Shown here: positions 35,991 through 49,618 of the stretch, in pieces
Numbering within the stretch: the stretch's first letter is position 1
How the letters are laid out: every line of letters starts with the position of its first letter
DNA from: Malachius bipustulatus
Taxonomy: Eukaryota; Arthropoda; Insecta; Coleoptera; Melyridae
Assembly: GCA_910589415.1 (NCBI GenBank)
Contig: OU342634.1
Span: forward strand, 14,443,144-14,507,143
Length of the DNA stretch: 64,000 nucleotides
Direction of reading: 5' to 3'
Program-made: the position numbers and the translations under genes
The notes under the pieces: model-generated
Seen by the model: only the letters and a program-made list of their open reading frames with translations
Told to the model about the DNA's origin: nothing
Databases searched by the model: none

Positions 35991-38526
35991 AACCAGGAAA
36001 AGACAGGTCAGGTCCGTGTCGGAACAAAAAATCAAAACCTCAAGAAAAGACAATTATGATCACAAGTACGTACAGATCGGAATATTGAGCACGCTTTCCG
36101 TAAAAGTAGCCTAAACAATTCTGCAAGTTATTGTCTCAAAACGGTAATTGTTGCTGAAGTCAGGTCAGATTCAGGATCTTGATAAAGTTAAGTAATTTTG
36201 GCACTTCTTGCATTGTCACCATGTATTCAATGCGAGATTTAGTTGCTTGGTGGCGTGATAAAAAAGTTATTGGTCCCCGGACCCCGGGAAATTAATTTTT
36301 TCTTTAAACTTTTACTCGCTCCTGAGGGGCCCTTTAGTTGCAGGATCTTAGAGACGACTGCGCGATTGTTCCTTGGTAAATACGGCTTTGCCCACTTAAG
36401 TATAATAAGTTTACGCCTTGCACCACTAACGAAGCGATAAATCTTACGACTTAACTTTGCGCAAGCATCCATGCAACACTGAGCGTTTGTAGTGACCTTA
36501 ACACCACAAACGCTTCCATGATTGACCAATTTTTTCAGATATCTTTATTGTAAACGAGAACAAATTTCGGGGTGTTCTATTTCGTTCTTATTGTTTGTTG
36601 CAATAATTTTTTGAGTTGCCTTGAACTAATTCGCTCAAAAAATTATTCATCCTGTTTGCATTTAATTTCTCGAAAATGTCAGATTAATAAACTATCGTCT
36701 ACTGAAACAAGATCAGTAATTACTACGTTAACTGCGAGTGTAATTAACGATATAAATTTCTGCACCGATCTGACGAGTTGTTAGACTAATCGGTATTGTT
36801 TTAAAAATAACAAATCACTTCAGGACTATAAGATTGATAAGAAATCAGTTAGCGTAATTGGTCTGCTTTAATGTTATGCCTCGCAGCATGTCATAAGGAA
36901 ATTACTTCAATCAAAACTCATAAAATTAGAAATTCTTTAAGAAGACAACCTCGAATTTTGTAATAATAATTCTCTAATAACTATAATTATTATTGCGAAC
37001 TATAATAGTGAAATATTTTTTATCATAATCTCGATAAACGCATAAGATTAGAATCGATCTAAATAGAAAACCTTCACTTTTTAAAAGGAAAGTGCATTAC
37101 CTTATTATTAGAAACATAAACCACAAGGAAACAAATGCATAAATCGCGTAGGCAGAAGAAGAATAAGACTGGCTATTATATTCAGTTAATCTACCTAATA
37201 ACTGAAAGAAAATTAATTGAAACAATAACTCACATATGAAACGCGGCGGTAATTATAATTTGTATCCCTGACATAATTGCTTATGTTCTCCATTATTCAA
37301 ACCAAAATTTTGTATTTGATCGTTATAAATATTATTCTAAAACAGTTTCGTCAATTGGGTTAATAGTCAAAATAAACATCAATCAAAAATAATACGCGGA
37401 TTTTTAAATTATACATGTAGTTTCACGTAATAACGAGCGCAATCACATGAGACAATATTCCATTGATTAACGCTCATATTTCTTGCGTTTCATGTTACAA
37501 AACGGCCGATTTATAAATCAACAGCAACAAACAGAGCATTTTGGACGTCCAATCAGGACATTGTAGCTGCAGTTAGAACGTTATTACACCTTTTTAAGCA
37601 CGCATTTTGCAAGAATTAGCGTTATAAATCTGGAATTCGTAATTCCACACGATATCGTCATGCATTATACTCGTTACGACACATTAATCAATTTCATAAG
37701 GACTCATGGAATGAGTCAAGCGACAATTCTCGTTAAACAGTTAGTCTGGGGAAAACTCATTTGAAAAATTATAAGAAAATTCTCATGAAAAGGAGAGGCA
37801 TTTAAATCAGATTATCTCCAATCTCCAACAGTTTTTTTTTTAAACTCTTGGAAAGTTCTTTTTTTTTTACTTTTTAAAAAAATTATGCCAAACAAGACAG
37901 CGGAAGGGTAAAATAATATAAATAATATTACAAAAAAAATAATTTCTTATTAATTTTTTTATATAGCTACATGAGGTTTAAAATCCTTTTCTAAAAAATC
38001 CTCTGTATACCATACAGATCACATCATCTCCATAAGCTGCTTCCATTCCATCAAGTACGTCGTTTCCTTACTCGAATTTAAATAATTACGAATCAGGCCT
38101 GGGACTAAAAAAAATCTGCATAAAACCCATCTGCACCGCGCTTTTTAATTCCCGAACAGCGACGTAACTCCTCTCTTTTTCCAATTAGGGGCAAGTCGCT
38201 ATTCTACTCTCATTAAGAATTTCAGCTTTCTTCGCGCACTACCCGCCAGAGACGTAACGTGGAAGTCTTGATTACCGAGAATATATTAAATTGTAAAAAT
38301 AAACATAGTAAGATTTTCTAGCAGAAAAGTTTCGAGTATAAAAAATGTAATTTAAGACACTAATAATATAAAGCGATTTGTTCTTAGGAAAATGCAGTAA
38401 AATAACATGTTTTTCACAATGTAACGGGGTTTTCTCATTTTTATACGTTCCACTATTAATAACGTATCATTATCATCTTAATACTCATTTTAATAAAGGG
38501 GATAATCAAAAGAGCCCGTAATATGA
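35991..38526. other. AT-rich non-coding stretch
   Basis: The minus-strand 96-codon frame at 36239-36529 has no motif I recognise. 37400-37700 has several runs of well-spaced CpG and no frame. No other feature could be supported. Confidence 0.4.
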
Positions 38527-38942
38527 AAACAAAAGAAGAAGAATCGTGGGTTGCTTGGCTCTTGTTCGAAAAAGTACCCTGATTCCAGTGACATGAAATA
38601 TCTCGCAATATCTATCGAAGGATGGCGCCCACCAGCACCAGAGCCGGTCACCTCGTTCAGTTTTATCTGCTGTGAGGTTGCGCATGTTGGCTGGCAGTGC
38701 TAGAGCAGAGAAAAATTAATAGAGCAAAAATGAGAAATACACGAAGCCACCAATACCTGTAATATCCACATTACGAGGAAATGCAACCACCAGTCTCCGC
38801 ATCGATCACGCTGATAAGGTCTTAAAGAGACGGAAACAGCTGCCTGTGGCTGTGACTACCCAAGATCATGAATTCTATGTGGTGTTGTCTGTCATGGAGC
38901 TCGATGAAAGGGCTAAATCCACGATTCCTCTTCTTTTGTTTA
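38527..38942. mobile_element. ~416-bp segment bounded by 22-bp inverted repeats
   Basis: The left end is AAACAAAAGAAGAAGAATCG and the right end CGATTCCTCTTCTTTTGTTT, matching at all but one position over about 22 bp. The inside is less AT-rich and not palindromic. No frame longer than about 60 codons and no clear target duplication were seen. It may be a small DNA transposon derivative of unknown type. Confidence 0.45.
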
Positions 38943-41795
38943 AATTAATTTTCGTATATAAATAATATATTCTCTTTTGTTTCTTCCTCAGACAACCTAT
39001 TTGGATGCCAGGAACATCACCGTTCTTGGAAGTTTTTTCTCGAAATTATAATTTGATTTTGAATGAAGAATTTGGAATTCTGAAAAGTCTCTTTATTGAT
39101 TTCTAGATCCTTTGGTTTTCGTAATCAATTTTTTGTTTCAGGTAATTTGAGCGAAGTGTATTATTATTGCCGATTCTTTATTATTTCTTTTGGTTATAAT
39201 AAATCTGGATTGAATTCTCGATCACTCGGAAGCAAATAAATTACTTCATTATTACCTGGTTTACTTTCTCTTCAATATCAGAGAAAAACAACTCTGCACC
39301 CTCTCATATTTCAATTTGTATTTGGTTGGCAGCAATCCGAACGTAATTATTCCGAATTTGAAACCGCAATTCCTGAAATATTCAGTTTTTCGTTTAATAG
39401 CTCGACGCCCCTGACTCGATCCTGATCCTGTGGGATTCGGTAGTTGTTCAGTGATCCCTCACCGCTTTCCAGGAGCTCGGGAGTCGATATCAGCATGTTG
39501 CAGGCGGGCATCAGCGCGCAATTAAGACAGTCTACTTATAACAATAAAGGCCCACCATTACCATCGCAAAGCGGGCGCTGTAATGAGGGGGCACCCATTA
39601 CCGGGAAATTAGGCAGCCGCTCCCGCCTCCCTCCATCCCTGAGTTGCCATGCAAGAATTCAAATCGTCCTAGATTGTCTTGGCTCGAAGCCGCGACGGCC
39701 ATTTTCTTGATAGTATAAGGAAACAAGATTGACTTTGCATATTCCGAATCTTTTTTGTATGCATAATGCTGTCTGACAAGCTATGCGAGCTTATAAAATA
39801 TTTAACACTTGCTTATCGCAGAGACTGAGACTAATTACAAACTGTAATAACTAATAATACGAGAATTCAGAAGTAAATTAATGTAACTGTAGCATGAGCA
39901 TCATCATTCGAGACATACCTATTAATAAATTCAAAGTTAGATGGGGCTGAAGCTCTATATCAAACGTAACATAAATTCAACAGCAGCAGAATAAATTTAT
40001 GAATGATTCAATTCAAACAACGTTCACTCTAATAAAATCAACCGCACAACTAGAACAAGGGGGCATAACCAGACCTAATTAAGGACATAAATCAGCGCCC
40101 TTGTGTTTGTGTTTGTAGTAAATGTTTATAATAAATAACGCTGTGACACTCGCAATGTTGCGTATCTGCGCGGAGAGTTCATGTGAAACATCCCCCGGCC
40201 GGAGATTTCCAGGGGTAGGTGTCTAGGGGGTTTCTGAGTCTACATTGCAACGCGTTGAAACATGGAAATTAGCTGCCCGTTGTCTGTGGGTATTAGCTTG
40301 TTATTTATGTCCGCTATTACAGTTCGGACAAGACATAGCTACCTGACTTACATTACGACATGTCCGATGTATTCCGTGTATTTTGCTCTGGTCCAAGGCA
40401 TTACTTATGCAGTGTAGTGGCAGTCTCATGCGGAGTCTATCTTGGGTCACCATCAGACATTTTCTTATAGGAATTGTGCATAAGTAAAGTAGGTAGAGAG
40501 TGGGGAATTTCCAATTCATGCTAACAGGTTACCTGGATCATTATCAGGAAGTATGTGTGTGTATGTGTATTTGAATAAATTTTTGGAAACAACGCAAGGA
40601 TCATAGGAAAAAGAACAAAAATAATACTTTTGATGGGGGAATTTCAAATTAAAGATAGGTTGCTAAAAAGTGCTAAAGAATATTTAATCCGCAGAAAATA
40701 TCCCTATTAAGTGAGTAAAAGTTTTAATAAAAATACGATTGTAACGTTTTTTCAGAAGAAAATTTATATAGCGCCCATCTAGCGACGGGCAACCTCAACA
40801 AAATAAGTTGATTTCCCCTAACTTTTACTAATAACGAATTGTAAGTTTTCGATAATTTCAGGACTCTGTACTGTTATCATATCAATTGTTGTTTTACATT
40901 GGTTACCCACAAACTGAGCGTTACAAAGATAATAACATGTGTTTTTTAATTTTCAACGTCGCGTAGTGAAAAAAAGAAAGAGTCTACCTTCAAACTTGCG
41001 ATAACAAAAAATTATAAAAATTCTGAAAGTTACATGGATCTGAAATGTGCTGTAAAAATCTTCAAAACTTTACTTTTGATTACAAGATAATGGTTTCTTC
41101 TGTCTTCAACAGTCTAAATGAATCATTTTAGACCATCTCAAGTGTAAGCTAACATGTTTTCATTCAAAACTCTTTGTTTACCATTTTTGCAGGAGGATGT
41201 AAAAAGAGGTTGCAGGAGACTAATAGGGGGGCTAGAGCTCAACGAATTGAGTCATCGGCTACCAGAGACTCCAACGAACCCAAATGTGCCAGAAAAAATG
41301 TTGTTAAGTAAGATCTTATTCTCAAAAAAGAAGTGGTAAGAACAACTCCCTAATCCAGATGAAGAGGTTGCAATGATTTTGGAAATGCTTTGAACAATTC
41401 ACATTTGGGTGACCTCTTTTGTGATGAGAAAAAACGATTTTTCTCAAACTTGAGTCATTTTTGAGCATCTTGTGGATGCTTTTCACGATTTCGATTTATG
41501 ACGATATCTGCAGGGAGTTTGAATCATTCAATCATTCAAGTCTGTTAAAGGATCATCGAAATTCTGGTGGTTATAAGGCAGACTTAAAATTTAAACTGAA
41601 AAACAGACACACATAAACCTGGGAGTTGGAGAACTTTGAGAATACCTTTGCTGCTTGATTCATGTAAAATTTTTAGAAAATCTAGTGACTGGTTTGTCGG
41701 CCAGGGAACCCAAAAAGTGTGCGCTTAATTTTGTGCAGTAGTATAGAATCATTGATATAAATGCTACTAATAAAAGTGACCAAGGTTCTGAAAGG
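38943..41795. other. non-coding stretch
   Basis: 39440-39710 and 40080-40260 are richer in G+C than the rest and hold short frames without recognisable motifs. They could be conserved non-coding DNA. Nothing else could be supported. Confidence 0.4.
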
Positions 41796-41810
41796 AATAG
41801 GTATATTACT

Positions 41811-43545
41811 AAATCTGGCAACGAGGCTTTAAAAGAAGAATGTCAAAGCGTTTATTTTGAAATTTTGTAGCCAAAAAGTGCTAGAAGTTTACAACATAAA
41901 ACTCTATTCCTGCTTAAAATTGAAATTCTCTCCCCAAAATTCACTTAGTAGGGGATATGTTACTAAATCTTGCAACGAGGCATTAAAAGAAAAATGTCAA
42001 AGCTTTTATTGTCAAATTTTGTAGCCAAATAGTGCTGAAAGTTTGCAACATCATCAAACTGTATTCCTGCTTAAAATGAAATTATCTCCCCAAAATTCAC
42101 ATAATAGGGGGGGGGGGGCTAAATCTGGCAACGAGGCTTTAAAAGAAGAATGTCAAAGCGCTTATTTTGAAAATTTGTAGCCAAAAAGTGCTAGAAGTTT
42201 GCAACATAAAACTGTATTCCTGCTTAAAATAAAATTCTCTCCCCAAAATTCACATAATAGGGGATATATTAGTAAATCTGGCAACGAGGCTTTAAAAGAA
42301 GAATGTCAAAGCGTTTATTTTGAAATTTTGTAGCCAAAAAGTGCTAGAAGTTTGCAACATAAAACTCTATTCCTGCTTAAAATTGAAATTCTCTCCCCAA
42401 AATTCACATAATAGGGGATGTATTACTAAATCTGGCAACGAGGCATTAAAAGAAAAATGTCAAAGCTATTATTGTGAAATTTTGTTGCCAAATAGTGCTA
42501 AAAGTTTGCAACATCATCAAACTGTATTCCAGATTGCTATTTAAATTCCCTCCCCAAAATTCACATTATAGTGGATATATTATTAAATCTGGCAACGAGG
42601 CTTTAAAAGAAGAATTTCAAAGCGCTTATTTTGAAATTTTGTAGCCAAAAAGTGCTAGAAGTTTGCAACATAAAACTGTATTCCTGCTTAAAATAAAATT
42701 CTCTCCCCAAAATTCACATAATAGGGGATATATTAGTAAATCTGGCAACGAGGCTTTAAAAGAAGAATGTCAAAGCGTTTATTTTGAAATTTTGTAGCCA
42801 AAAAGTGCTAGAAGTTTGCAACATAAAACTCTATTTCTGCTTAAAATTGAAATTCTCTCCCCAAAATTCACATAATAGGGGATGTATTACTAAATCTGGC
42901 AACGAGGCATTAAAAGAAAAATGTCAAAGCTATTATTGTGAAATTTTGTTGCCAAATAGTGCTAAAAGTTTGCAACATCATCAAACTGTATTCCAGATTG
43001 CTATTTAAATTCCCTCCCCAAAATTCACATTATAGTGGATATATTATTAAATCTGGCAACGAGGCTTTAAAAGAAGAATTTCAAAGCGCTTATTTTGAAA
43101 TTTTGTAGTCAAAAAGTGCTAGAAGTTTGCAATATCATCAAACTCTATTCCTGCTTGCAATTTAAATTCTCTCCCCAAAATTCACATAATAGGGGATATA
43201 TTACTAAATCTGGCAACGAGGCGTTAAAAGAAAAATGTAAAAGCTATTATTGTGAAATTTTGTTGCCAAATAGTGCTAAAAGTTTGCAACATCATCAAAC
43301 TGTATTCCTGATTGCTATTTAAATTCTCTCCCCAAAATTCACATAATAGTGGATATATTATTAAATCTGGCAACGAGGCTTTAAAAAAATAATTTCAAAG
43401 CGCTTATTTTGAAATTTTGTAGCCAAAAAGTGCTAGAAGTTTGCAACATAAAACTCTATTCCTGGTTATAATTGAAATTCTCTCCCCAAAACTCACATAA
43501 ATAGGGGATGTATTACTAAATCTGGCAACGAGGCTTTAAAAGAAT
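41811..43545. repeat. 155-bp satellite, 12 units, with 3-mer higher-order repeat
   Basis: The box 'aaatctggcaacgaggc' starts units at about 41811, 41965, 42121, 42274, 42428, 42585, 42738, 42892, 43049, 43206, 43363 and 43518 (spacing 153-157). There are two unit types. One has 'ttaaaagaagaatgtcaaagcg' and 'tagccaaaaagtgctag'. The other has 'ttaaaagaaaaatgtcaaagc', 'ttgccaaatagtgctaaaag' and 'catcatcaaactg'. The segments at 42320 and 42784 are nearly identical 464 bp apart, that is, a three-unit repeat. Open frames of 74-75 codons across it arise from the unit length and are not genes. Confidence 0.95.
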
Positions 43546-43864
43546 ATAATTGATTCCCTCGAATAGATTCCCATTCGAGTTCTGACTGATTAAGGATTTA
43601 TGGTAGGTAAATACCTGTTCAGATTATTGGTCCCTTTTATTACCACCATATATCATTCATTAGATACCTGTCATTTACATAATTATTTTATATGTTTTAT
43701 TTAATAAAGTCTTGTAATTAGATTTATAATTATTTTTATTGAACCACTAATTATTTGATTATATAATATTTGACGAATTTTATTGGGATTTAGGTTCTAA
43801 TTTAAATTTGCCACTAAAGATTCTTTACAGAACAAATTATCTTGTCTTGTACTTAATTAGTTTT

Positions 43865-44105
43865 GTGGTATTTCTTGTTAGCGATTTTGATTTTATTAAT
43901 CTATTTCTACCGATGTATTGAAGGAAAATCTGATTTATTTTGGCCACTTTACCACCAAATTACAGTTTTTAACGCAGGTGGCTGAGCGAAAAAATAATAA
44001 TAAAACTGATTATCTGCCATTCTATGGTCCTATATCAATTACACGAATCCTTAAAGTTTCAGTTTATCATCTTTAAAATTAACCTGTTCGGGGATGGAAA
44101 TAAGT
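43865..44105 (-). mobile_element. fragment of the 19557-20196 element family
   Basis: Boxes 'cgattttgattttattaatc', 'tttaccaccaaattacagtttt', 'ggtcctatatcaattacac' and 'atctttaaaattaa' are colinear with the reverse complement of about 19590-19810. The terminus (CCGGGTG) is lost and only one side of the element is present. Confidence 0.8.
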
Positions 44106-46640
44106 AATGGACCAGTCTGTAGATGGTTCAAGCTACGGGCCTAAGTACCAGCCTCCATGGTAATTCCTGAGGATATTTTTTAATGATTAATCTTTAGTTA
44201 TATCTCTGAAATAGTGCAATAAAGCTATGATGGTATAAATTTTAATGCTTACAAGCAATTCAGCAGAAAAAAATGACATTTTCAGCTTGAGATAAAATCG
44301 GGAGATTTATGAAATAATTCTACCAGGGGCGACATCGTAAGTCTAATTGCTCCAACTTCAATCAATATATTATCTGTCTACTGTGTTGTTTTATGCTGTT
44401 TCACAGTAAAATCGATAAAGGTGAATAAGCTAAATTACATCTGAGTTATAATCCTCGCAGTTGAAGTGAGGTATGTAATTCCATGGCTCATAGTTTGGAA
44501 TTAATTCCAAGCCAAACATACATACAATTCCTCGGTGAATTCTCTCGTACGATCCTACGAATAAATCGACACCTATGGAGCCAAGCACAAACACTCAGTA
44601 TGCAAATAGCCGCCACTTGAGCTTATATCAAATAAGGACTGTGATGTCTGACGGTGTTGTTGTAATGAAACAATGTAAGGACGCGTCCTCTGAGAATCGC
44701 ATTATGATGTAGATCATTCCATCTATGCAGCGCTTCAATTGTTCCGTGCGCCATTAAACCTAGCCCTCTAGATTGCGACACCCGCCTGCGATGCATGACG
44801 ACTACAAATGTCAAAAGTGACGGGCCCGTAACCACACCGAGGTGGCAAGCCTGTCGTAGAATTGCCCCTGCAAGGAAAATAATTACCGGATATCATGCAT
44901 ACAATCTTCAAGTATATGCAACAGAAAAGAAGAAAAGAGTTTTGAATAATAAAATATTTAAAGCCGTTTTATTTATTTTACGTAAGGCGAAAAATTTTTT
45001 TTTATCATTATTCATCATGACCGTTTATACACCTCTATCCGGATAACTTATTCATTCCCCGTGCGTGCTCCTTGTTGAAATAACAATTTTTTGTTTTAAT
45101 CGAGTAAAAATCTAATGGTAAATTGGTTAGTAATACCTACTACTTTCCGCTAGATGCCATTGCGTAATGCAAGTCACTTGAAATTGATCAAGCTGGGGTA
45201 TAATAATTTCCTTTAATCGGCGCAAAACTGGTATAGAAGATTGACGAGTTTCAATAAAGACGAAACGATTTCAGACTCTTCAGACCGAAGGAAATTATTA
45301 TTCTTCATAACAAATTTGAGGTAGATAATTATTATTCAGTAAAAAATCGTTTAATTGACTCTAATCTTTAAGTTAAAGTTGGCTTGTATGGATATAAAGG
45401 ATAAAGAGGATTTTGCAAAGAATGAAAGTTCAAACGTGCCCTCTGAAAAATTTCTACGCAAAGCGGTGCAACAGATCAACTACAGAATAGGGCAAGGAAG
45501 AAGGGACCGACGTAAAGGGCTTTATATTCCTCTGAGGAGTTGCTCGCAGCCAACTCCAATTTGCTATTATAAACTACGAGCCTTTTACGAGTTCATTCTG
45601 AAGGTGACAGAACGGCTAACAATGCAATTTTGTCTTTCAGCTGAATTTCTTGGAATTATTCGGTAATCCCGACACGTCCTGGCGAAATATAGTCGTTAGC
45701 AAGTCGACAAACTTGATATTTGAATTGATTATATTAAATAATGGACTCACTTAAAAACATTTTTATGATTCCTTTTTAAGAATTAACTGGAAATATTGGG
45801 ACTCTTAGAGCGGATGTTGCGTTTATAAAAAATATGTATGAATTTTATAGAATGAGAAGTTATGCAAGTTATAGTCGTATAATTTAATAACAATGATATT
45901 AACCCAATTGTAATAATGATTTAGATTTAAAAATGTCATGTCAAAACCGTAAGCAAAATTGATACGACTAATTTAGATACAATAAATGTATAAATTTATT
46001 ATATTGATTAAATTTAAATTGTGTGCATGGGTCTAGTTAAAATATGAAACGAAATTAAATAGACGTGAAAGTAATTATTGTAACGCCAAATATTACTGTA
46101 TCGACCCGCCATCAAAGCTGATTTATCGACGTTGTCAGGATTTATCGTAACATTCGGTAAAAAGTAACCCATTTCAATCAAGAGATTAATCGCTTTATAA
46201 TGTCGCACCCGACTGAATATTTTGCAGATCACCGAGCTGTTATTTTAACGTAAAGCGTAAAGCTCTCTCTATATATTTGTTATCAATAGTTATTATAAAA
46301 CCTTTTGGATGGAATTAGTTTTGCCACAACGGTTTATGATAATTCGTTGATCCTATTATTAATTCTGCATTTTTTTTTTGAAAATTATTTCCATTTTTTC
46401 CATTCCCTTAAGAATTTCCCCATTTACTATTTTTATTTCTGGATATAAAGCTGGTCGAAAAGTAGTAGAACAAAAGTTATGGTCTCAATTTCGAAAACTG
46501 GAAGTCATAAGAACGGACAGACTTCATTTATGGAATTCTTATGGTCAACTTTAACTTGAAGTGTTGATTCAAAATATAATGTTTGTTGCGATCTCTCACT
46601 GTGTTTAATCTTAGAAACCATCGTCAGAGCTAATTACAAA
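44106..46640. other. non-coding stretch
   Basis: The plus-strand 103-codon frame at 45355-45666 has no recognised motif. No RNA or repeat was recognised. Confidence 0.4.
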
Positions 46641-46759
46641 ATAAATATTGTGTGGCCAAAATTTATATTTCTACCCCCATTCATATCGAATTGTGTTTCT
46701 GGAAGTTCAGCACGATTTCTCTTATTTTTCGATTAAATCAGCTCTAAAAGAAACAGAAA

Positions 46760-47165
46760 AAAATTTACAGTCTTCATGTCTTAAACTGGAAGTCATAGAA
46801 AGGAACATATGTACATTGACAATCCATTGGGAAAACTTTTTAGACTTGAGGCAATCCAAGGTGCTCCTCGGGAACTTTAACCGAGAAAAGTCAAGAAAAT
46901 TCTTCAATTTCGACAAAGGAAGTCTCAGAATGCTAACGGGATTCTTAACACGTCACTGCAAGCTCAATGAACACCTGAGAAAGCTTGGCATAAAAAAATG
47001 GCGTTTGCAGATTCTGCAGGGAAGAAAACGAGACACCTCGTCACGTATTGACGAACTGCTGATCACTAGAAAGCGAGAGAAGAAATGTTCTGGGGCAACA
47101 TCAGCTCACGGAGGAGCTCTCTCTACCCACCGTCCAATCCATTAAAATCCTGAAATTCCTAAGGC
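46760..47165 (+). pseudogene. C-terminal ORF2 fragment of family D (second copy)
   Basis: The frame shares HWENFLDLRQSKVLLGNFNRE and LTGFLTRHCKLNEHLRKLGI with the region after RNase H in the 8-9.3 kb copy. The zinc finger that follows is frameshifted ('ttctgcagggaagaaaacgag'). The tail 'ccattaaaatcctgaaattc' also matches the 9.1-kb copy. The upstream half of the 165-codon frame (46648-46760) is not recognisably coding, so the ATG at 46648 is probably fortuitous. Confidence 0.75.
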
Positions 47166-48235
47166 TAGAACCCTTAAAATTTTTTTGTAACTGTGCTGTT
47201 GCAGAAAACTCACACCAGTCACACCATCCAGGTCCCTATCTAAGACGTCTCAACCCTGGGCTCGGGCATCGGGATGCGCTCTCGGTAGACGTCAGCCACC
47301 TTTCTTATAATTTCAGAAGGGATCACCATATCTCCCTGTATTTAGTTTCTGGTTCTTGGTCTAGAGTTTTTCTTGAGAAGGATCTTGATTTGACATTGTC
47401 TTGTTTCTATAATATCCTATATGCAGCTTTCACAAGTCTTCACCAAGACCCTTCAGAAAATACCCACCTTGGTTTTCCAAGGACATAATTAATAGAATTC
47501 AAGAAAAGTTGGAGGCGTTACAAGCGAAATAGTGTTAGGGTTAGACTACTCCCATGATCTTTTGTGAAATTATTATTGAGAAATTATCTCCCCGGCAGAA
47601 GTCAGTTTGTTGAACTTTCTGGCTGCAGGTCTGTATCTTCTGGTGTCCCCAAGGCTTCGTTTCGGGTCCGCTTCTTTTCATGTTGCTAAGAAACTTGGTG
47701 GTGGGTGTCTGCTCTATGCCCATGACCTAAAAATTTACACGTCATTAAGTCTGTTGAAGAGACAAAGATGCAGCAGACATGACTGGATAGTTTCACTAAA
47801 TGCTGTGAGAAGAACCTTCTGACTCTAAAGACTCCCAAATGCTCTGTTAAGTCTTACTCTCGTTGCAAAAATTTAGTCCTACACCAGTATACTATCTGTG
47901 TCGCCTTGAATAATTATTGGTGTTGGTGTTTACCTTTTTTTTACCTTTTCCCGCTTACAGGCTTCTCGGATTCATTATTCGAACTTTTACTAACACAATG
48001 TTGTCCCTGTTTAAGGTATTGGATAAGGTCTCGCCTTAAGTATGCTTTCCTGATATGGAGAAGATATGGAGATATTTGGAGAAATGCAATAAATTGTAGC
48101 AATAAATCCTAATTAATACACACAGAGTTGAAAAAGTTCCGTTTTTGGTAGCACCCATACCTAATTTTACACATATTTCTGATCTAGAACAATTAGAGAA
48201 GAGAATTAGGTTCTTTTTTAATGAAGAATTAGGTA
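47166..48235 (+). pseudogene. Jockey/CR1-like endonuclease-RT linker and RT fragments
   Basis: Blocks in order: PSEKYPPWFSKDIINRIQEK near 47450-47510 is the 'P.y..PwfskeL' linker. LRNYLPGRSQFVELSG with SSGVPQGFVSGPLLFMLL near 47570-47690 is RT motif B region. YAHDLKIYTSL near 47714-47747 is the YADD box with the first Asp changed to His. NLLTLKTPKC is the segment after it. RSRLKYAFLIWRRY near 48020-48065 is a thumb block. Much of the RT core (motifs 1-A) is missing and the blocks lie in different frames. Confidence 0.72.
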
Positions 48236-49618
48236 AATACTAGAAAGCAATATCCGCCCGTTGTTGTAGGTGTTTTTTTATTATTATAGCTTTGCTAGCG
48301 GCAGTAGCTAAATTAAAATAATTATAATTTGTATTAGACTGATGATTTACCACGCAAACTATCATTATAATTAATGGCAATTAGCGTGTAGCTGTTGAAT
48401 GGGACGTTAAATAATCGTTATTATCTCCTAGAAAGATAATGGCTTGTTCGCCATATCCTTGGTAGCCTAGCCACCATGAGCTACCAAATGGCGCTCAGGA
48501 TGATAGCCCAAGTTTTATTAAAATAGGGATGAGATAGGTAGTAGTGATTTTCATGTAACGGTGACGGTTTCGTTAGTAACAATAAGAAATATCAGATCTT
48601 ATTTTAGTCATTAAAGGCTTCACTCGTAATTGGAGTCATCATCATATGAACCCATTTAAAATGTTTCCAAGGATGGGATTTACTATATGTATATGTACTT
48701 GTAAAAATTTTCATTCTTTCGAAAAAAAGTCATTCTTCATCTTAAATTGATGTTCAAAAACAAAACAAAATAATTGAATGCCGATGTGGTGAAGCTTAAT
48801 TTTGATTTTATTTCCAAGAGAATAATTCGGAATCCCTTTTTAATCAAGAAATTAAAAACAGTAAAAACGTAACTTTGGAGAAATATAAAAAGTTTCCAGA
48901 CACACCAGACTCAAACAGAAGGGAGATCGGAAAACACATAATAGAAGGATCCTAATAATAGAACTTTGAACGTGCAAAAGAAAATATTTTTTTGTTCCAG
49001 TCAAACTCCATGCCGAGACTTCGACTGATGCTGCATTAAATTTTTCATTACGACGGCAAAATAATCTCTTTGAGATTGAGAGAGTCACCACCAGAACAAA
49101 TACCTACGCGAATCTTTTTTGCCATTTTTGCCAGGGTTGCTTAAGGAATTATTTATCAACAGAATTTTTAATTAATTTAATGAATTTTATTATAATATTG
49201 TTTGTTGTATATGAGCTTGAAACTTATTTCAGCTAGTGATAATGATCAGGAACAATTTTTGATGAAGCTGAAAACAACACTCACATCTTCAAGATGTAAG
49301 AGGAGAGTGCTTCAACTTAAAAAATTTGTATTAAGAAGATAAAAAATACTGTAGGAAAAAATTTGAGCTTTGCTAGATTTTACACGTAAAAATGCATATA
49401 AATATCAAATTTAAAAAAAGATTGTTTACAATCTTTTGATTGTAAGGTTTGATTGATACAAAAGGTGATTTTTTTATAGCGCATTTTCCTCAATGGTACC
49501 TACATTTCAGGGGACAATTCGTGCAGCACAGGAAAAATTGTTACAAAAATTTGGACCGTTTCATATTTATAGAGAATGGCAGATATTTAATTGATTTTGT
49601 TAGAAATTTTACTTTGTG
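48236..49618. other. AT-rich non-coding stretch
   Basis: No feature could be supported. Short frames are chance. Confidence 0.45.

Noticed and set aside
42320..43322. Repeated 74-75-codon open frames in the 155-bp satellite
   Set aside because: They recur only because the satellite units recur; no start context or motif, and variant units break them.
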